Shown here: positions 1 to 11,200 of the stretch, one piece after another
How positions within the stretch are numbered: the stretch's first letter is position 1
Layout: each line of letters begins with the position of its first letter
Made by a program: the position numbers and the translations under genes
Origin: Lactifluus volemus
Lineage: Eukaryota; Basidiomycota; Agaricomycetes; Russulales; Russulaceae
Reading direction: 5' to 3'
DNA: 64,000 nucleotides
Assembly: GCA_022376515.1 (NCBI GenBank)
Contig: WTXI01000162.1
Coordinates: 18,984 to 82,983 of the forward strand
The notes under the pieces: model-generated
Seen by the model: only the letters and a program-made list of their open reading frames with translations
The model's database searches: none
What the model was told of the DNA's origin: nothing

Positions 1-3000
1 CAGCTACATAGTCCCGTATATGATGAAGTTGTACAACCGTTTATACCCTGAATCAGATGGATCCCCCCATCCACGTAATGGTGTCGCTATCCATCATGCC
101 CTGGAAAGTCAATGACCACAGCTGACGCGTTTCACCCTCGCGTTTGGGCATCAACTAACCTAGAAATGTGATCAGACTACTAATGCATAGTATGTCTGGA
201 TCTAGCGAGCTTACGGGCTTCCAAAAAGAGCCCGTGTCGTCCTCTGTATCCTTTCACTGGCAAGCAAAGCGTGTGGATTCCAGCGCGCAGCGCCATTGAT
301 ACTAAGCCCTAGCGAGTCGGGGACACTCCAGGGCTGAGGCTGGAGCACCGGCGGGGACTTCGACTTCAACGCTTGCCAACCGAATGCCTTGGTGAAAGAT
401 GTTGCATGTTTATCATGTCCAGCAGCAATGATGGTGTCTCCTCGTCAGTGATCGTCTTCACGCTATTACCCTAGATGGCTGAAGGCCGTCCTCGTGTGCC
501 TCTGGGACTAGACGCACCCGAGTTCGGAGAATGAAGAGGGTGGAACCCTTGAGCTGACATCGTTCGCGTGCGAGTTGTCCCCTGATAGACAGCCTCTGCG
601 CTCTCTCCGTTGGAGGGCCGGGCGCTGCCCCGAGGAGGTAGTGGGATGAAGTCGCGTTGTCCGTGCTTATCTCAGCGTCGGGTAACTGTACAATGGTCCG
701 CTACGCTTCCCACGCCCGTCATCCCGCCCCCGCTGTCCCTAATCCCTACTCCACCATTCTTGCGGTACAGGTCTTTCGTTGTCCACGGTCATGTAAACAG
801 GAAGCTGGACATCTGGAATTGGGTGGGGGTGACGGTGATGGTTGTTCAGGAAGCGGGGACAGTTGCAGGATAGTGGGTCTACGACTAGCGAAATGAACAG
901 ATGAGTTGGGGCTAGGGAAGAAAGAAATGAGCTTGGAAACAGATTTTGTTGAGATAGGATGACGAATAGGAACCGAGCGATCAGAGCGTGGCAGGGGAAA
1001 AGCTGCCGGGACCACTACCAATGGTATTAGCGCTCATTGCTGGCTGCTCAACCCACTGGCTCCAAGTCTGGTGCACCCTCACCTGTGGCGAAAAACGGTT
1101 GCCCACTCTCAGGACCTACATGAGCGACAGGAGCAGCTACATAGGTGGAAGAGGAAGAGGCGGTGATGGGGACATGTCGGTGTCTGCAGTGGCAGTGGCA
1201 GGAATGCATGTCAGGTTGAGTTGAGCGCGCCCAAACTTGTGATGAATCGAGATGTGCACGGCCAACCCCGGTGATGTGTAGCTGAATGCGCAGATAACAT
1301 CTTGCAATCCATCTGGAAGGGCTGGGGCTTCTGCAACAGCCAGCAGAGGAGATCGTGAACCTCAAATGCCCAACACCTGAGTGCGCATATAAAATGGAGG
1401 CTAGAATACGTACCGGTAGGGTGAATGCCATATGCGCTGGGGGCGCATGGGCCGTACTAGTCCGGGACTACGCACCGATGTCCCCTCAATGTCGAGCGTA
1501 GGCCGGGAGTGGCCGTAAATGATGGGTTTTCGGCATTGTCTCGAATGGCGCCTTGCGCTGCGACAGTGTCACAGAAGCTTAGGAGCCGTCCGTGTTATGC
1601 GGCGGCCACATAATCACCAACTCACTCTTTCCCGTTGAAAGACTAAAGCTGTTTAAGTAATGGCCCATCGCCATGTGGTGCCCGCGGCGGAGAGAAAGGA
1701 AGAGAGGGCACCAGCGGTCAGCCGTCAGCGTCACCCGTCACGTGTCATCTCACATGTCAGAATCTCGATCGTTCTTCACACTGAGAAAATCATTCAAAAG
1801 CCAAGTTGTCCATCTGTTTTAGCATCGAACATAGATTTGTAACAAACTATAACAAGTTTTGGTCGCGTTCATAATCTGGACCTCCACCCTGCTTTCCTCA
1901 CGCATCGAGTGTAAGTAATATCTTACCATCGACTGCGACACTAACTCAACGTCCATGCTCATGATTCATTTTTCCCGATCACCAAAGATCGCCATTGGCC
2001 ATCGTAAAACCGGCCGCAAAGTTGACCCTGCTGCGATCCCCTACCCGTTTAGACTCTGGGTTCTGGTTTTCATTAGCGAGGCGAGCAATCTCATCTAGAG
2101 TCGAGTGGAGCGGAGCGGAAATGTTCCGATCTGTTTGCTCTTCCTTCCTCTGGACACCGAGCAAAAGAAAATAAAAAGAAAGGACCACATATATCAGTTT
2201 TCCTGTAACCACCAGCTTGCTGACACGTTCACAAGAGCGTTCACAAGATCGCCACACTTGGGCATCTGACGGGGCTATTTTGGATGGAAACTGCGTCGCA
2301 AATGGAAGAAGTGAGTGGGGACTGTGACTTGGACCCACGTACCGGAAGAATGACGGCCAATGCGTCCATTTCTAAAGCGCAGTCGAGCCAGTGAGTAGCT
2401 GACGCGGAAGCAGCGCAAAACAGAAAGGTCACAGGGCCATCACGAGTAGGAAATAAGACAATCAAGTACTGTACGCGAATGCTCGTGCTCCCTCGGAGAG
2501 AGGGGAAATTTTAATGTTGATGTAGAAGTGGGCGCGGAACCGAAATTACCCTATCTAGCAGATGAAAGGGGGTCACGACAGCTAAAGGGAGACATTAAAG
2601 AAAAACAGAATCTGACAACAAAACACAGCTTGGGGTGGATTCCGTGGTATAACAAGCGTTCGCGTATGACGTGGCATCGCAGCAGCACAGCCTAGGGTAC
2701 GATGTAGTAGGGCACCAGTAAGCCAGGATCTTGTGAGAACGCTGAAGGCAGCGAGACTCGTAAGGGAGTATGGATGAGGAATGCGAAGCGAAGCGAAAAA
2801 CAAAAGAGGTGGCTGGCCTAACCGATTTCATAAGCAGCGACCCGCAGGATAGTGAGCTGTAACAAAGAATGACATAATTTTCACGTGATCTACCTACCGT
2901 ATATGGAAAAATTACATAACATCACGCTGTCACACAAAGATTGCCCATTTCCGATAAGCGCCTATAATCCAAGTAAGGCAGTCTTACACATCGTCATGGT

Positions 3001-3813
3001 TGTAACGCCCCTCCCCGCCCCAGTAGCTTAAATAGGAAAGACGTCGGGATGAGTGCGATCCTTAGCGAAATACCAGCGCGATCTGTAGCGATATACCAGC
3101 ATGATCTTGAGCGGGAATAAATTAAACTTACGGGATATGTAGCAACCCGCATGGAAGACATCAGGCACTATTTAATCAGACCAAGGAGGGCACAAACAAT
3201 TAGCCCATTCATGCTGATGATGCCGACACAGCAGTAATGTACCTTGCAATGAGAGCGGGATTCTTGAGGGTTGAAATCACACGGTTGACAAGTATATTCA
3301 GATTGCGCAAATACTACGTGCATGCCATTGCCAGAACTGGCGTTCTGTCCGGTGCAGAGGAGTTTAATGAGAATAGAATTTCATCCCGGTTAGTGGGATC
3401 AAGATCTACAAGTCCAACTATGCTACAGAGTCAGACACCACACGTCGGTGTCTTTACCTACTAATCTTCCAATGGCGGCACCATCCCACATGTCTCTGAT
3501 CAGCCCAACGTCTGTGGGTATTATTCCGTATCGACAGGATCTAAAACAAGATGGGGTCAAGGTATGCACATTAGGGTTACTAAGTCACCTGCTAATTATC
3601 TACATAGGTATCAACTCAAAGGCTGTGGTGTGATGATGTGCAAGCCCAAGCAATTGAAGCACACTATCAAAAGGAGCTGGTTATCCGACAGACATTCAAC
3701 AGCTCCCCACCTTCCCAGGCATCAGCAAACGCTCTGCTTTCACAAAATAAGCTAGACTTACTGAGCTTGGAGCAACTCGAGAGCCGATGGATGACAGTGT
3801 GGTCATCCACATG
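1..3813. other. Left flank, no recognisable gene
   Basis: I find no open frame here with a recognisable domain, a convincing exon chain or a family resemblance. The available frames are short, overlap on both strands and read as low-complexity shadow translations. If the 30-bp inverted repeat starting at 3814 is a true transposon end, the bases just left of it should be the pre-insertion neighbour of 38084 onward, close to the second Plavaka transposase gene. Part of this stretch could then be the displaced end of that second element. That is inference only. Confidence 0.5.
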
Positions 3814-3843
3814 CATCAGCAAAACTCAAGTTTACTTAATTTC
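3814..3843 (+). repeat. Left copy of 30-bp inverted repeat (putative Plavaka TIR)
   Basis: Begins CATCAGCAAAA and ends TTACTTAATTTC. Its inverted partner is at 38054-38083, and I count 26 of 30 matching positions. Both copies face inward onto a stretch dense in CTTAA/TTAAG motifs, as expected of terminal inverted repeats with subterminal repeats. No clear target duplication is visible. If the terminus is CAG, an AT dinucleotide flanks both sides, which is weak evidence. Confidence 0.6.
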
Positions 3844-4240
3844 TTCTTAATGTTACTTAAATTGACACTAAGGAAAATTAAGGAGATTTTCTTATTAAGC
3901 AGATCTGCTTAAAAAAGACGATTCCTTGTCTTATTTAAGTAGATTTAAGCACAATTCTCTTAATTTTTGCTTATTATATGCTTATTTCGTTGGATAGAAA
4001 TGGATTCAGCAGCAATTCAGCATGGTTAAGGAATGCATTAAGTAGAAATCAAGGACAATTTAAGCAGAAATCAAGCACAATAAGAGTGATCAAGAACAAC
4101 TTTAAGAAGCACATTCAGCAACAATCAAGCAAGTCTAAGGAGAATTTTAAGGCCACCAATCACACAAATCAAGCAAATCATAAGCAGGCAATCACATTAT
4201 CAAGCAGTGGGGAAAGCTATCAGTGGAAAGAATAAACTAT
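3844..4240. repeat. CTTAA/TTAAG-rich subterminal repeat region
   Basis: AT-rich DNA with many short motifs of the type CTTAA, TTAAG, AAGCAGAAATCAAG and AAGCACAA, in both orientations. No protein frame is convincing; the open frame across it is Asn/Ser/Gln low complexity. A similar stretch in opposite orientation lies at about 37770-38053. The arrangement resembles subterminal transposase-binding repeats. It ends just before the stop codon (4255) of the broken accessory gene. Confidence 0.6.
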
Positions 4241-4254
4241 GCTAATTGAAGTCC

Positions 4255-6611
4255 TTAGTAGTCCTCGCCATCACCTTCAGTGTCACCATCACCACCCTCG
4301 TCACCAGCGCCGATGGGGTTGTTCTCGCCATCGTTGCTGCAATCATTGTCACTGCTAACGCTGTCGTCGTCCGATGCTTCAAGAAGTAGAGCACGCTCAC
4401 CCGGAGGCTCAGCATTTTCCAAGTAGGAGGGGACAGTACTCTTTGAATCTCCACATCGAGAATTTTTGACAAACACGGACGCTTCCTTCACAACCAGAGC
4501 AAACTTTTCGCGTGTGCGAAGATTAAGTGAGATCGACGTAGCATAATCTGAGGTAACAGAACCCCAGTTGGCCTGGGTGAAGTCAGTGGATTTGCTCGAC
4601 AGTTTTCCGGTTGACTCATTCATGGTTTTGATGATCCCACTGCCAGTCTTTTGGGCGGATCTCAAGGATTCCATTGTGATATTACCATCGCGCCACAGGG
4701 AAAACGCTCGCTCGACCTGTGGGATAAGGTATATTCACTCTGAACGCAAAAAAAAAGAGTACATACAGCCGCGGAAGCAAGTGCAAGTGCGCCTTTTGCA
4801 TCCTTAGGATCACCGAGGCTGGGGACAATGGCCGCGGTGCTAACTGCGGTCAGATGAGCCGAAAAGACTTGAAGCACCAGCGGTCCACGATAAATGCCTT
4901 TGTGCTTCACCTAAAAGACATGAGCGCAAAGCCCACTGTAGTACTGTTACTCACCTTGCCATTGCGTCTCACGGTGACATTAGTATAGAGAAAGTTATAG
5001 CCATCGAGTTGTTCCAAAGCATAGGCGCAGCGTTCTTCATCCGTGTTCAATTTCATCACAGAAAATAAGGTGTTAATAGCCATGAGGGCCGCAGAGCCAA
5101 AGGTGCTACGCCATTCCGTAAGGCGCTGATCAGCCTGTCAAATGTCAGTACTAGTGCGTTGAGAACAAAAAGGAAAACAAAAAAAACATACAACGACGAA
5201 GACGGGTCTGCCCAATGTTATCTGCGTTACGACTGTTGCCCCATACTGGTAGTCCCAGACTTCTCGAAGGGTTTCAACGGCATTGTGATCTGCCCCTCCC
5301 CAAACGTTGCCTTCGCCTGCAATATACTGAATGTAAGTTGGAATAACCTTACCCCTCCAGACGTTATCTTTTTGACATCCTGCAGGGAGGTCAGCGTTTG
5401 TGTATGAGTTCTTCTCCTTGCCCTGCCCGTCATCGCTGTTCTTTTTCGGAGGTGGCCTAGGGGAATGCTCCACTCGGATGAGACCCTATAGAGCCCAGTA
5501 GCACGCAAGACAAAGGTTTTGCATATGCCAGTGAACTCACCGCACTATCGAGTCGTCTGTTTCCCTTAACAGGACTAGACAACGCGTGATTGCGTTCTTC
5601 GGTCTCATCCTCATCTGCGAAACCTCCCAACCCAGGTTTAGTGCTGGAGACTCGAGCCTTGCTCATCACAGCACTCGATGATGACGTTGTATGTCCTTTT
5701 GAGTGGATTGTTGTTGAGGTGGCGGTACGAAGAGATCCCGTCGTACCTGCTCGTCCATCTTTGGCTCGGGGAGGGTTGGCTTCTTGAGCAACTATTGAAC
5801 GCCAGTTCATGATGGTAGTGCCAGTGGCATTGGTAAACTTGTCTGAATGTCTGATCGTATGATAAAAGAGGGTAGTTTCATCAAGAATGAAGAAAGACAT
5901 GGGAAAGACACCCACGTGTGCTATGCGGATCAACAAACGAATAAACAAAAGGCACAATCAAACGACAAGTGCCTTACCTTGACAATTGGCGTCTCCCACT
6001 CCTCCCGTCTCGCCTTGATGGCCTCCCTCACTTGAACCTTCGCCCGTTTTTTCCTCAGCTTTGGCATGTCCTCGGCTTCGTTATGATTCCCGCTCTCCTC
6101 ACTGGTCGCAGCGTCAGTTGCTTCCTGGTCGTAGGTCGGAACTACAGGAGTAGAGGAGCCATGCACAGGTGGGCCAGAGATACCTAACATCGCATATGTC
6201 CTTGTCAATTTCTTGCCCTGCGGTCCTTCGTTGTCTGTATCGATATCGATATAGTCGTCGTCACTTTCAACTTCGATCGGATTGTCGGTGATCGGCCTGC
6301 TGGTGCTATTGGCTCTCAAGGACTCTCCGAGTCTGTCTGTTCATATAGGTATGACATCAGCGACGTCCATAACGATCACACTTACCTACCTTGTGAAACT
6401 GTGCTGCCCACTTTACTTAGGACAGGTGTTTTCTTGGGCTGGGCTTCAAGTCCATAGCCAGATTCCATGTGTCCTATGTTAGCCCCTGCAGCAGACTTGC
6501 CTGAATTCTGTGTCACATAATGGCTATGTTGAATAAGGGAGACATTACCACGACGACGGGCCCGGGGATAGGCAGTACCAGCGTTGTTGTCCTCAACTTC
6601 CATTGCATGCT
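4255..6611 (-). pseudogene. Plavaka-associated accessory protein gene, 3' part (broken by Gyp-B)
   Basis: Minus-strand multi-exon gene of an uncharacterised basidiomycete family. Reading down from 6611: an acidic, Ser-rich disordered segment with basic patches (PRARRR, KLRKKRAKV), then a conserved folded region starting DLPAGCQKDNVWR...IPTY, continuing EWRSTFGSAAL and ending ALALASAAVERAFSLW, then an acidic Asp/Glu/Gly tail with the stop at 4255-4257. The intron splitting SAA from VERAF (about 4700-4770) has good GT and AG borders, and I saw no stop inside the exons. The only visible damage is the Gyp-B insertion. The N-terminus continues in frame at 32187-32389. It is clearly related to the gene at 42505-45087. 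The function is unknown; it may be a partner of the neighbouring transposase. Confidence 0.75.
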
Positions 6612-7484
6612 TGTCAAGGCTCAGAAGGGCCTTGCGCTCGACGTGAGCTTAGTCGCGTGACTTAGTCCTTCAAGGGCTAACGTCACGTGACACTTGAGGT
6701 TGCTGACTAAACTCGAGGGCACGTGAGTCCTGTCACGTGACCGTCGGATACTTGATGATGATGTAAATGGGTGACTAAGCCGCAGTGGTCATGAGGCTTA
6801 GTCTGACTAATCAGGGTTCAGGGTTCTATGTCCCACTGGCTCTACTCAGGAGGAGGGCGTCGCGCTGACGGATGCACTCCTGGTATTGTCAATGATCTTT
6901 AGGGCCCCTCTCTGGTAGGCAAGAGCTAATCCTCCTAACACACTAGAGGTTAGGGAGGGAGACTTTAAGAGATGAGAGGGGAGACCGGAAGGTCTTTGGA
7001 AAGTGGGAAGATGGTGGTTCTGATTAAAGACGAAGTGAAGACTAAAGACAAGGGGCACTGAAAGTGCCGGCTTATATACTACTGGGGTGTGACGCTTACT
7101 AAGGGAGTCTCAGGGATGTCACATAGGGTGACATCATGATATAATAATAGATAGGGGCTAATAGGGGCTGATCGAGATAGCATCGAGATAGGATCGAGAT
7201 GTATCGAGATCCTGGGGTAACCTCGGCGCTGCGCCGGAATGATGTCGGGGTCACATCGGGGTAATCTCGGGGGAACTGTATCGTAACTGAATCTGTATAG
7301 TACTGTATAGTAGTTATGTAAGCGAGATCGGATCGGGGATAGATCGAGCGTCACGTGTCTTCACTGTTTACTTAGCTGTTTTCTTGTTTGTTCTTGTTGT
7401 TTTATATGGCTTGAAATGGTTTGAATTTCCCACGGTTGCAAGTGGTACTTTTCTGAACATCATGTGATGGTGAAAACCGTAACA
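6612..7484 (-). repeat. Gyp-B 3' LTR
   Basis: 873 bp; on the plus strand it begins TGTCAAGG and ends CCGTAACA, so the element strand has the canonical TG...CA ends. The minus-strand polypurine tract GAGAAAGGAGGTAA sits directly beside it at 7485-7498. The short open frames inside (70 and 91 codons) recur unchanged in the other LTR copy and are not genes. Confidence 0.95.
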
Positions 7485-7544
7485 TTACCTCCTTTCTCCA
7501 GGGAAGCTGTGCCACCAGCTTCACCTTTGTCGTCCTCACTCTGT

Positions 7545-7649
7545 TTAGTGGTATCGGGTTCGCCACTCGCCGCTCATGGGGCATTGCCAGAAGATGTGGT
7601 ACTGGTTGTCTGGCTCGGCGTAGGGGTGGTTGCTCGGGATAAGGCATGC
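7545..7649 (-). pseudogene. Gyp-B pol C-terminal end, beyond the Gyp-A insertion
   Basis: After removal of Gyp-A and one CATGC, the pol frame entering at 16840 continues in phase here. It supplies the last Cys and His ligands of the terminal domain (...CLIPSNHPYAEP...WQCP) and ends with TAA at 7545-7547. The restored ligand spacing equals that of Gyp-A exactly, which supports the join. Confidence 0.85.
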
Positions 7650-8228
7650 TGTCAAGGCTCAGAGGGGCCTTGGCGCACGACGTGTGCTTGGAGTAATACG
7701 AGGAGGGCTGAGCGTGGCAACTAGCCTCAGCACGACGAGGATTACTCGAGTTCTTCCCTTGGCTTTACTATAGAGGAGAGCGTCGCGCTGACGTATGCAC
7801 TCTACTGTATTGTCAAAGGAGAGGTCAAGGGCAATCACAAGACGAGACTAAGTCTTGTATTGACGACGGTCAGGAGGTCTGACTTGAAGGGACAGAAAGG
7901 GAAGAAGGTTCAACTAGTCTGATTGCAGACGAAGCGAAGTCTAAGGAGACAAGCTACAGCGGACCGGTTTATATACTCCTAGGGTGTGATGCTGAGTCAT
8001 AGAGTCCCAGGCATGTCACAGCGTGACATGCCTCCTAAATAATATATCGTAGATCGAGCGGAGAAACTACGGAGATCTACGGAGATACTTCGGAAAGATC
8101 CTGAGATCTGTATCGTACATGGAAAGATCCGAAGATCCGTATTGTAGATTGTCTCGGAACAAAGCGAAAAAGATACCCACCGTCACGTGGGGTTAATACA
8201 TAAGCAGATCACGTGCCAAACCGTAACA
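7650..8228 (-). repeat. Gyp-A 3' LTR
   Basis: 579 bp, TG...CA ends, 3' side in element orientation. It appears identical to 16261-16839, and CATGC lies immediately outside. Confidence 0.97.
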
Positions 8229-8265
8229 GTGCCTCCCTTCTCAAGGGCGCTGTGCCACCAGCGCC

Positions 8266-11200
8266 TCAGTAGCTGCGTCGACGCATGACGAGGGAGGTCG
8301 GGCACTCCCACACGGGGTTGCGGACGCCTTCGGGCTCCGCGAAGTCGTGATCGCTAGGGCAGAAGCAGTCAGTGGCTGTGCACAAGAAGTGCGGCCACGG
8401 GCAATGGCACGAGAGATGGCCGCCCGCGCAGTATAAGCAGCGGCTATCATTGGGGCACAGGTCGGCGGGGTGGTCGGGCTGCACGGTATTGCAGTGGTGA
8501 CAGGACGGGTAGACGGGAGGCGGAGGTACGTAAGTCGGGATCCAGGTGGTGCCTAAAGGGGTGGAAAACTGCTGAGGGAAATACCACGCGCCGTGTACAA
8601 GAGGCGCGTATTCGGTGGCACAAACGCCGTGCCAAACGCCTGTGTGTTCCCGTCGGAGTCCACGAGGGCCACCATCTGCAGGAGCCTTGCCCTTCGCGGC
8701 GGAGGTGTAGGGCTCCGCGCCGGGATAAACGGGGTATTGAGGGGGTTCGGCAACATACCCTCGTGCGGGTCGGGGGTGAAAGGCGTCCAATGTAACTGAC
8801 GCATGCGGGTAGGTGGCCGAGGGGTGGCCGGAGTAGGAGTCCTGACGTGGTAACTGGGACTCCTCGCTGGTGGCGGAGGCGGAGACGGACTGGTCAGATC
8901 GATGACCGTCGCTGTTGGAGGCGGGGGTGTTGACCCGCGTGAAGGGCCGCTCAGAGGCGTCGAGCGGCTCGGAGCGCGAGGAGGGTGTCGGAACGGGAGA
9001 GACTTCTTGGCCCGCTGCCTCGAGTAGCGGTGCCGACTGGGTTCTCCACTCGTCGACGCGGTGGAAGATATCGAGCGCGAGGGAAGGGGGCTCTTCCTCC
9101 GAATTGGGAGGAGCGACGGGCGAGGGGTAGTTGTCGTCGTCGGGCTCGGGGGACCACTTGCTGTAAGCGGAAGGTCGAGTGGGCTGAGGGGCCCAGAGCA
9201 TAGGTACGGGTGCGAGGGGCCTGGTGGACGGATCTGGTACTGGGAGGGGTGACAGTGAGGCGGCATCCTCGTTGTCGACGTCGAGTAGTTCGGGTTGGAA
9301 GTCTTCAGGGCGGAGGCCGGCAAGGATGATGGCAGCGTAGACGTCGTCAGGTATGTCGAGGGAGGCAGTGTCGAGATCAAGGATGAAATCTCTGACGGGG
9401 GAGAAATCCATAGAAGAGGGGGATGATGATGGTAGTGGGTCAAGAGGGGGGTTTATATCCCTCTCGATTTCTAGAGTTCTCACGGCCTCGGGGTTTGCCT
9501 CGTGGAATTCTCGGATTAACTCCGGGGAATTGACGTTCTCGACCGGCTCCCATGTGTTATGCGCTGCGGAATACCCTTTCCACTTTAGGAGATATTGCAG
9601 TTTTCTGTACCGCCTTCTTGATCCGAGGATCTCTTCGACTTCGTATTCCTGATGATCATCGATCAAATCTGGGGGTGGCTCGGTGTGATTTCGGCCGTGC
9701 TCGGCTGTTTCCGAATAGGGGGTTAGAAGGGACGCATGGAAGACGTCGTGGATCTTCCATTGGGGTGGCAAGTCCAATTTGTACACATAGGGCGAGACCA
9801 CTTTGATGACACGGAAAGGCCCGAAGCGTTTCGGTTGAAGCTTCTTGGTTGGATATGGCAGGTTCAAGTTCGTTCCCTCAAGCAGCACCATTTGCCCCTC
9901 GGTGAAAGGTCGGAAGTGGCGTTGTCCCTTCTTTCGTGCGTGATATTTCTTTGTCATGTCCTGCGCCCATTGAATGGCCTTTTGCGCTCGTTCTCGAAGT
10001 CCGCGGAGGTAAGTGGATCGTTCTTCTAGGGCCGGCAGGGTCGAGTCCATTACCTGTTGTTCCTGAGCGCGCGGGGTAAAACCAATGAGTAGCTCAAAAG
10101 GGGTTTTTCCGGTGGTAGAACTGGGCCAGGAGTTATGCACGAACTGGGCAAGTGGGAGCCATCGTGCCCAGTCGTTCTGCTGGAAGTTGCCGTAAATTCG
10201 AAGGTACTGTTCCAGCCATTGGTTTGTCCTCTCTGATTGGCCATCTGTCTGGGGGTGGTATGCCGTACTGATGTTTTGGTTTATTTTGAGTCGTTTGCAA
10301 AGGTCCGTTGTCCATTTCGAGGTGAACCTCGTGTCCCGGTCTGATATGACGGTCTTGGGAATCCCATAGTGAGGGAAGACGTGCTGGGCGTAGAGTGCAG
10401 CCACTCCTTCAGAGTCGATTTTCTGCGTACAAGGGAGGAAAAACGCCGCCTTTGTGCAGTCGTGGTCGGTAATCGTCAGGATAGAGTCAAATCCTTGCGA
10501 GGGTGGGAGGTCCACAATGAGGTCAAGTGCAATAGTTTCGAATGGTAGCGCGTTTGGTTTAACGGTGATCGGGTAGATTGGGACTTTGGGCCGGACTGTG
10601 TTGCTCTTTGTGGTCTGACAGGTGGCGCATCCTCTGACGTATTGTCGAACAAAGGTTTTCATATCGGGCCACCAATACCCTTGTTCCACTGCCTGTAGGG
10701 TTTTCGAAATTCCAGGGTGTCCAGCGGTAACGTGGTCGTGGTGCGCAGCAATCACCTCCCTCCTCAGGGCGTTGTCTGCCACGACAACGAATTTTCCAGA
10801 ACGGGTCCACAGTCCATGGGGCCCACGCTCGAGGCGGAAGGGAGTGATCCAGCCGGCAATGTCGGTGGGCGCCGCCGCTTGGGCGCGGAGTATCCTGCCT
10901 TCCCAAGGATCGAGGGGGGGCAAAGAGAGCGCAGCGACTGACGCAAACAGTTCGCTAGGGAGGACTATGACGTCCTTGTTGTCCAGCGCCCCAGTGTCAA
11001 AGTCGGGGCGACGAGAGAGGGGGTCCGCTCTCATCGACTTGCCGGGCTTGTGGACGAGGGAGAGGTTGAATTCCCCCAAGAGAGGAATGTAGCGGGCGAC
11101 GCGGCGATTAATATCCTGAGGGTGGCGATAATACTGCAGATTCTTGTGATCGGTGTAGACTTTTACAGGGTGCCGTGCCCCCAGTAACAAGTGGCGCCAG

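Noticed and set aside
6846..7354. Open frames of 70 and 91 codons, repeated exactly at 31548-32056
   Set aside because: They lie inside the two Gyp-B LTRs, so the exact repetition reflects LTR identity and not a duplicated gene.
8553..9443. 296-codon minus-strand frame inside the Gyp-A pol region
   Set aside because: Pro/Ser/Thr-rich shadow of the disordered Pol C-terminal region in another frame; no domain and no conserved counterpart.
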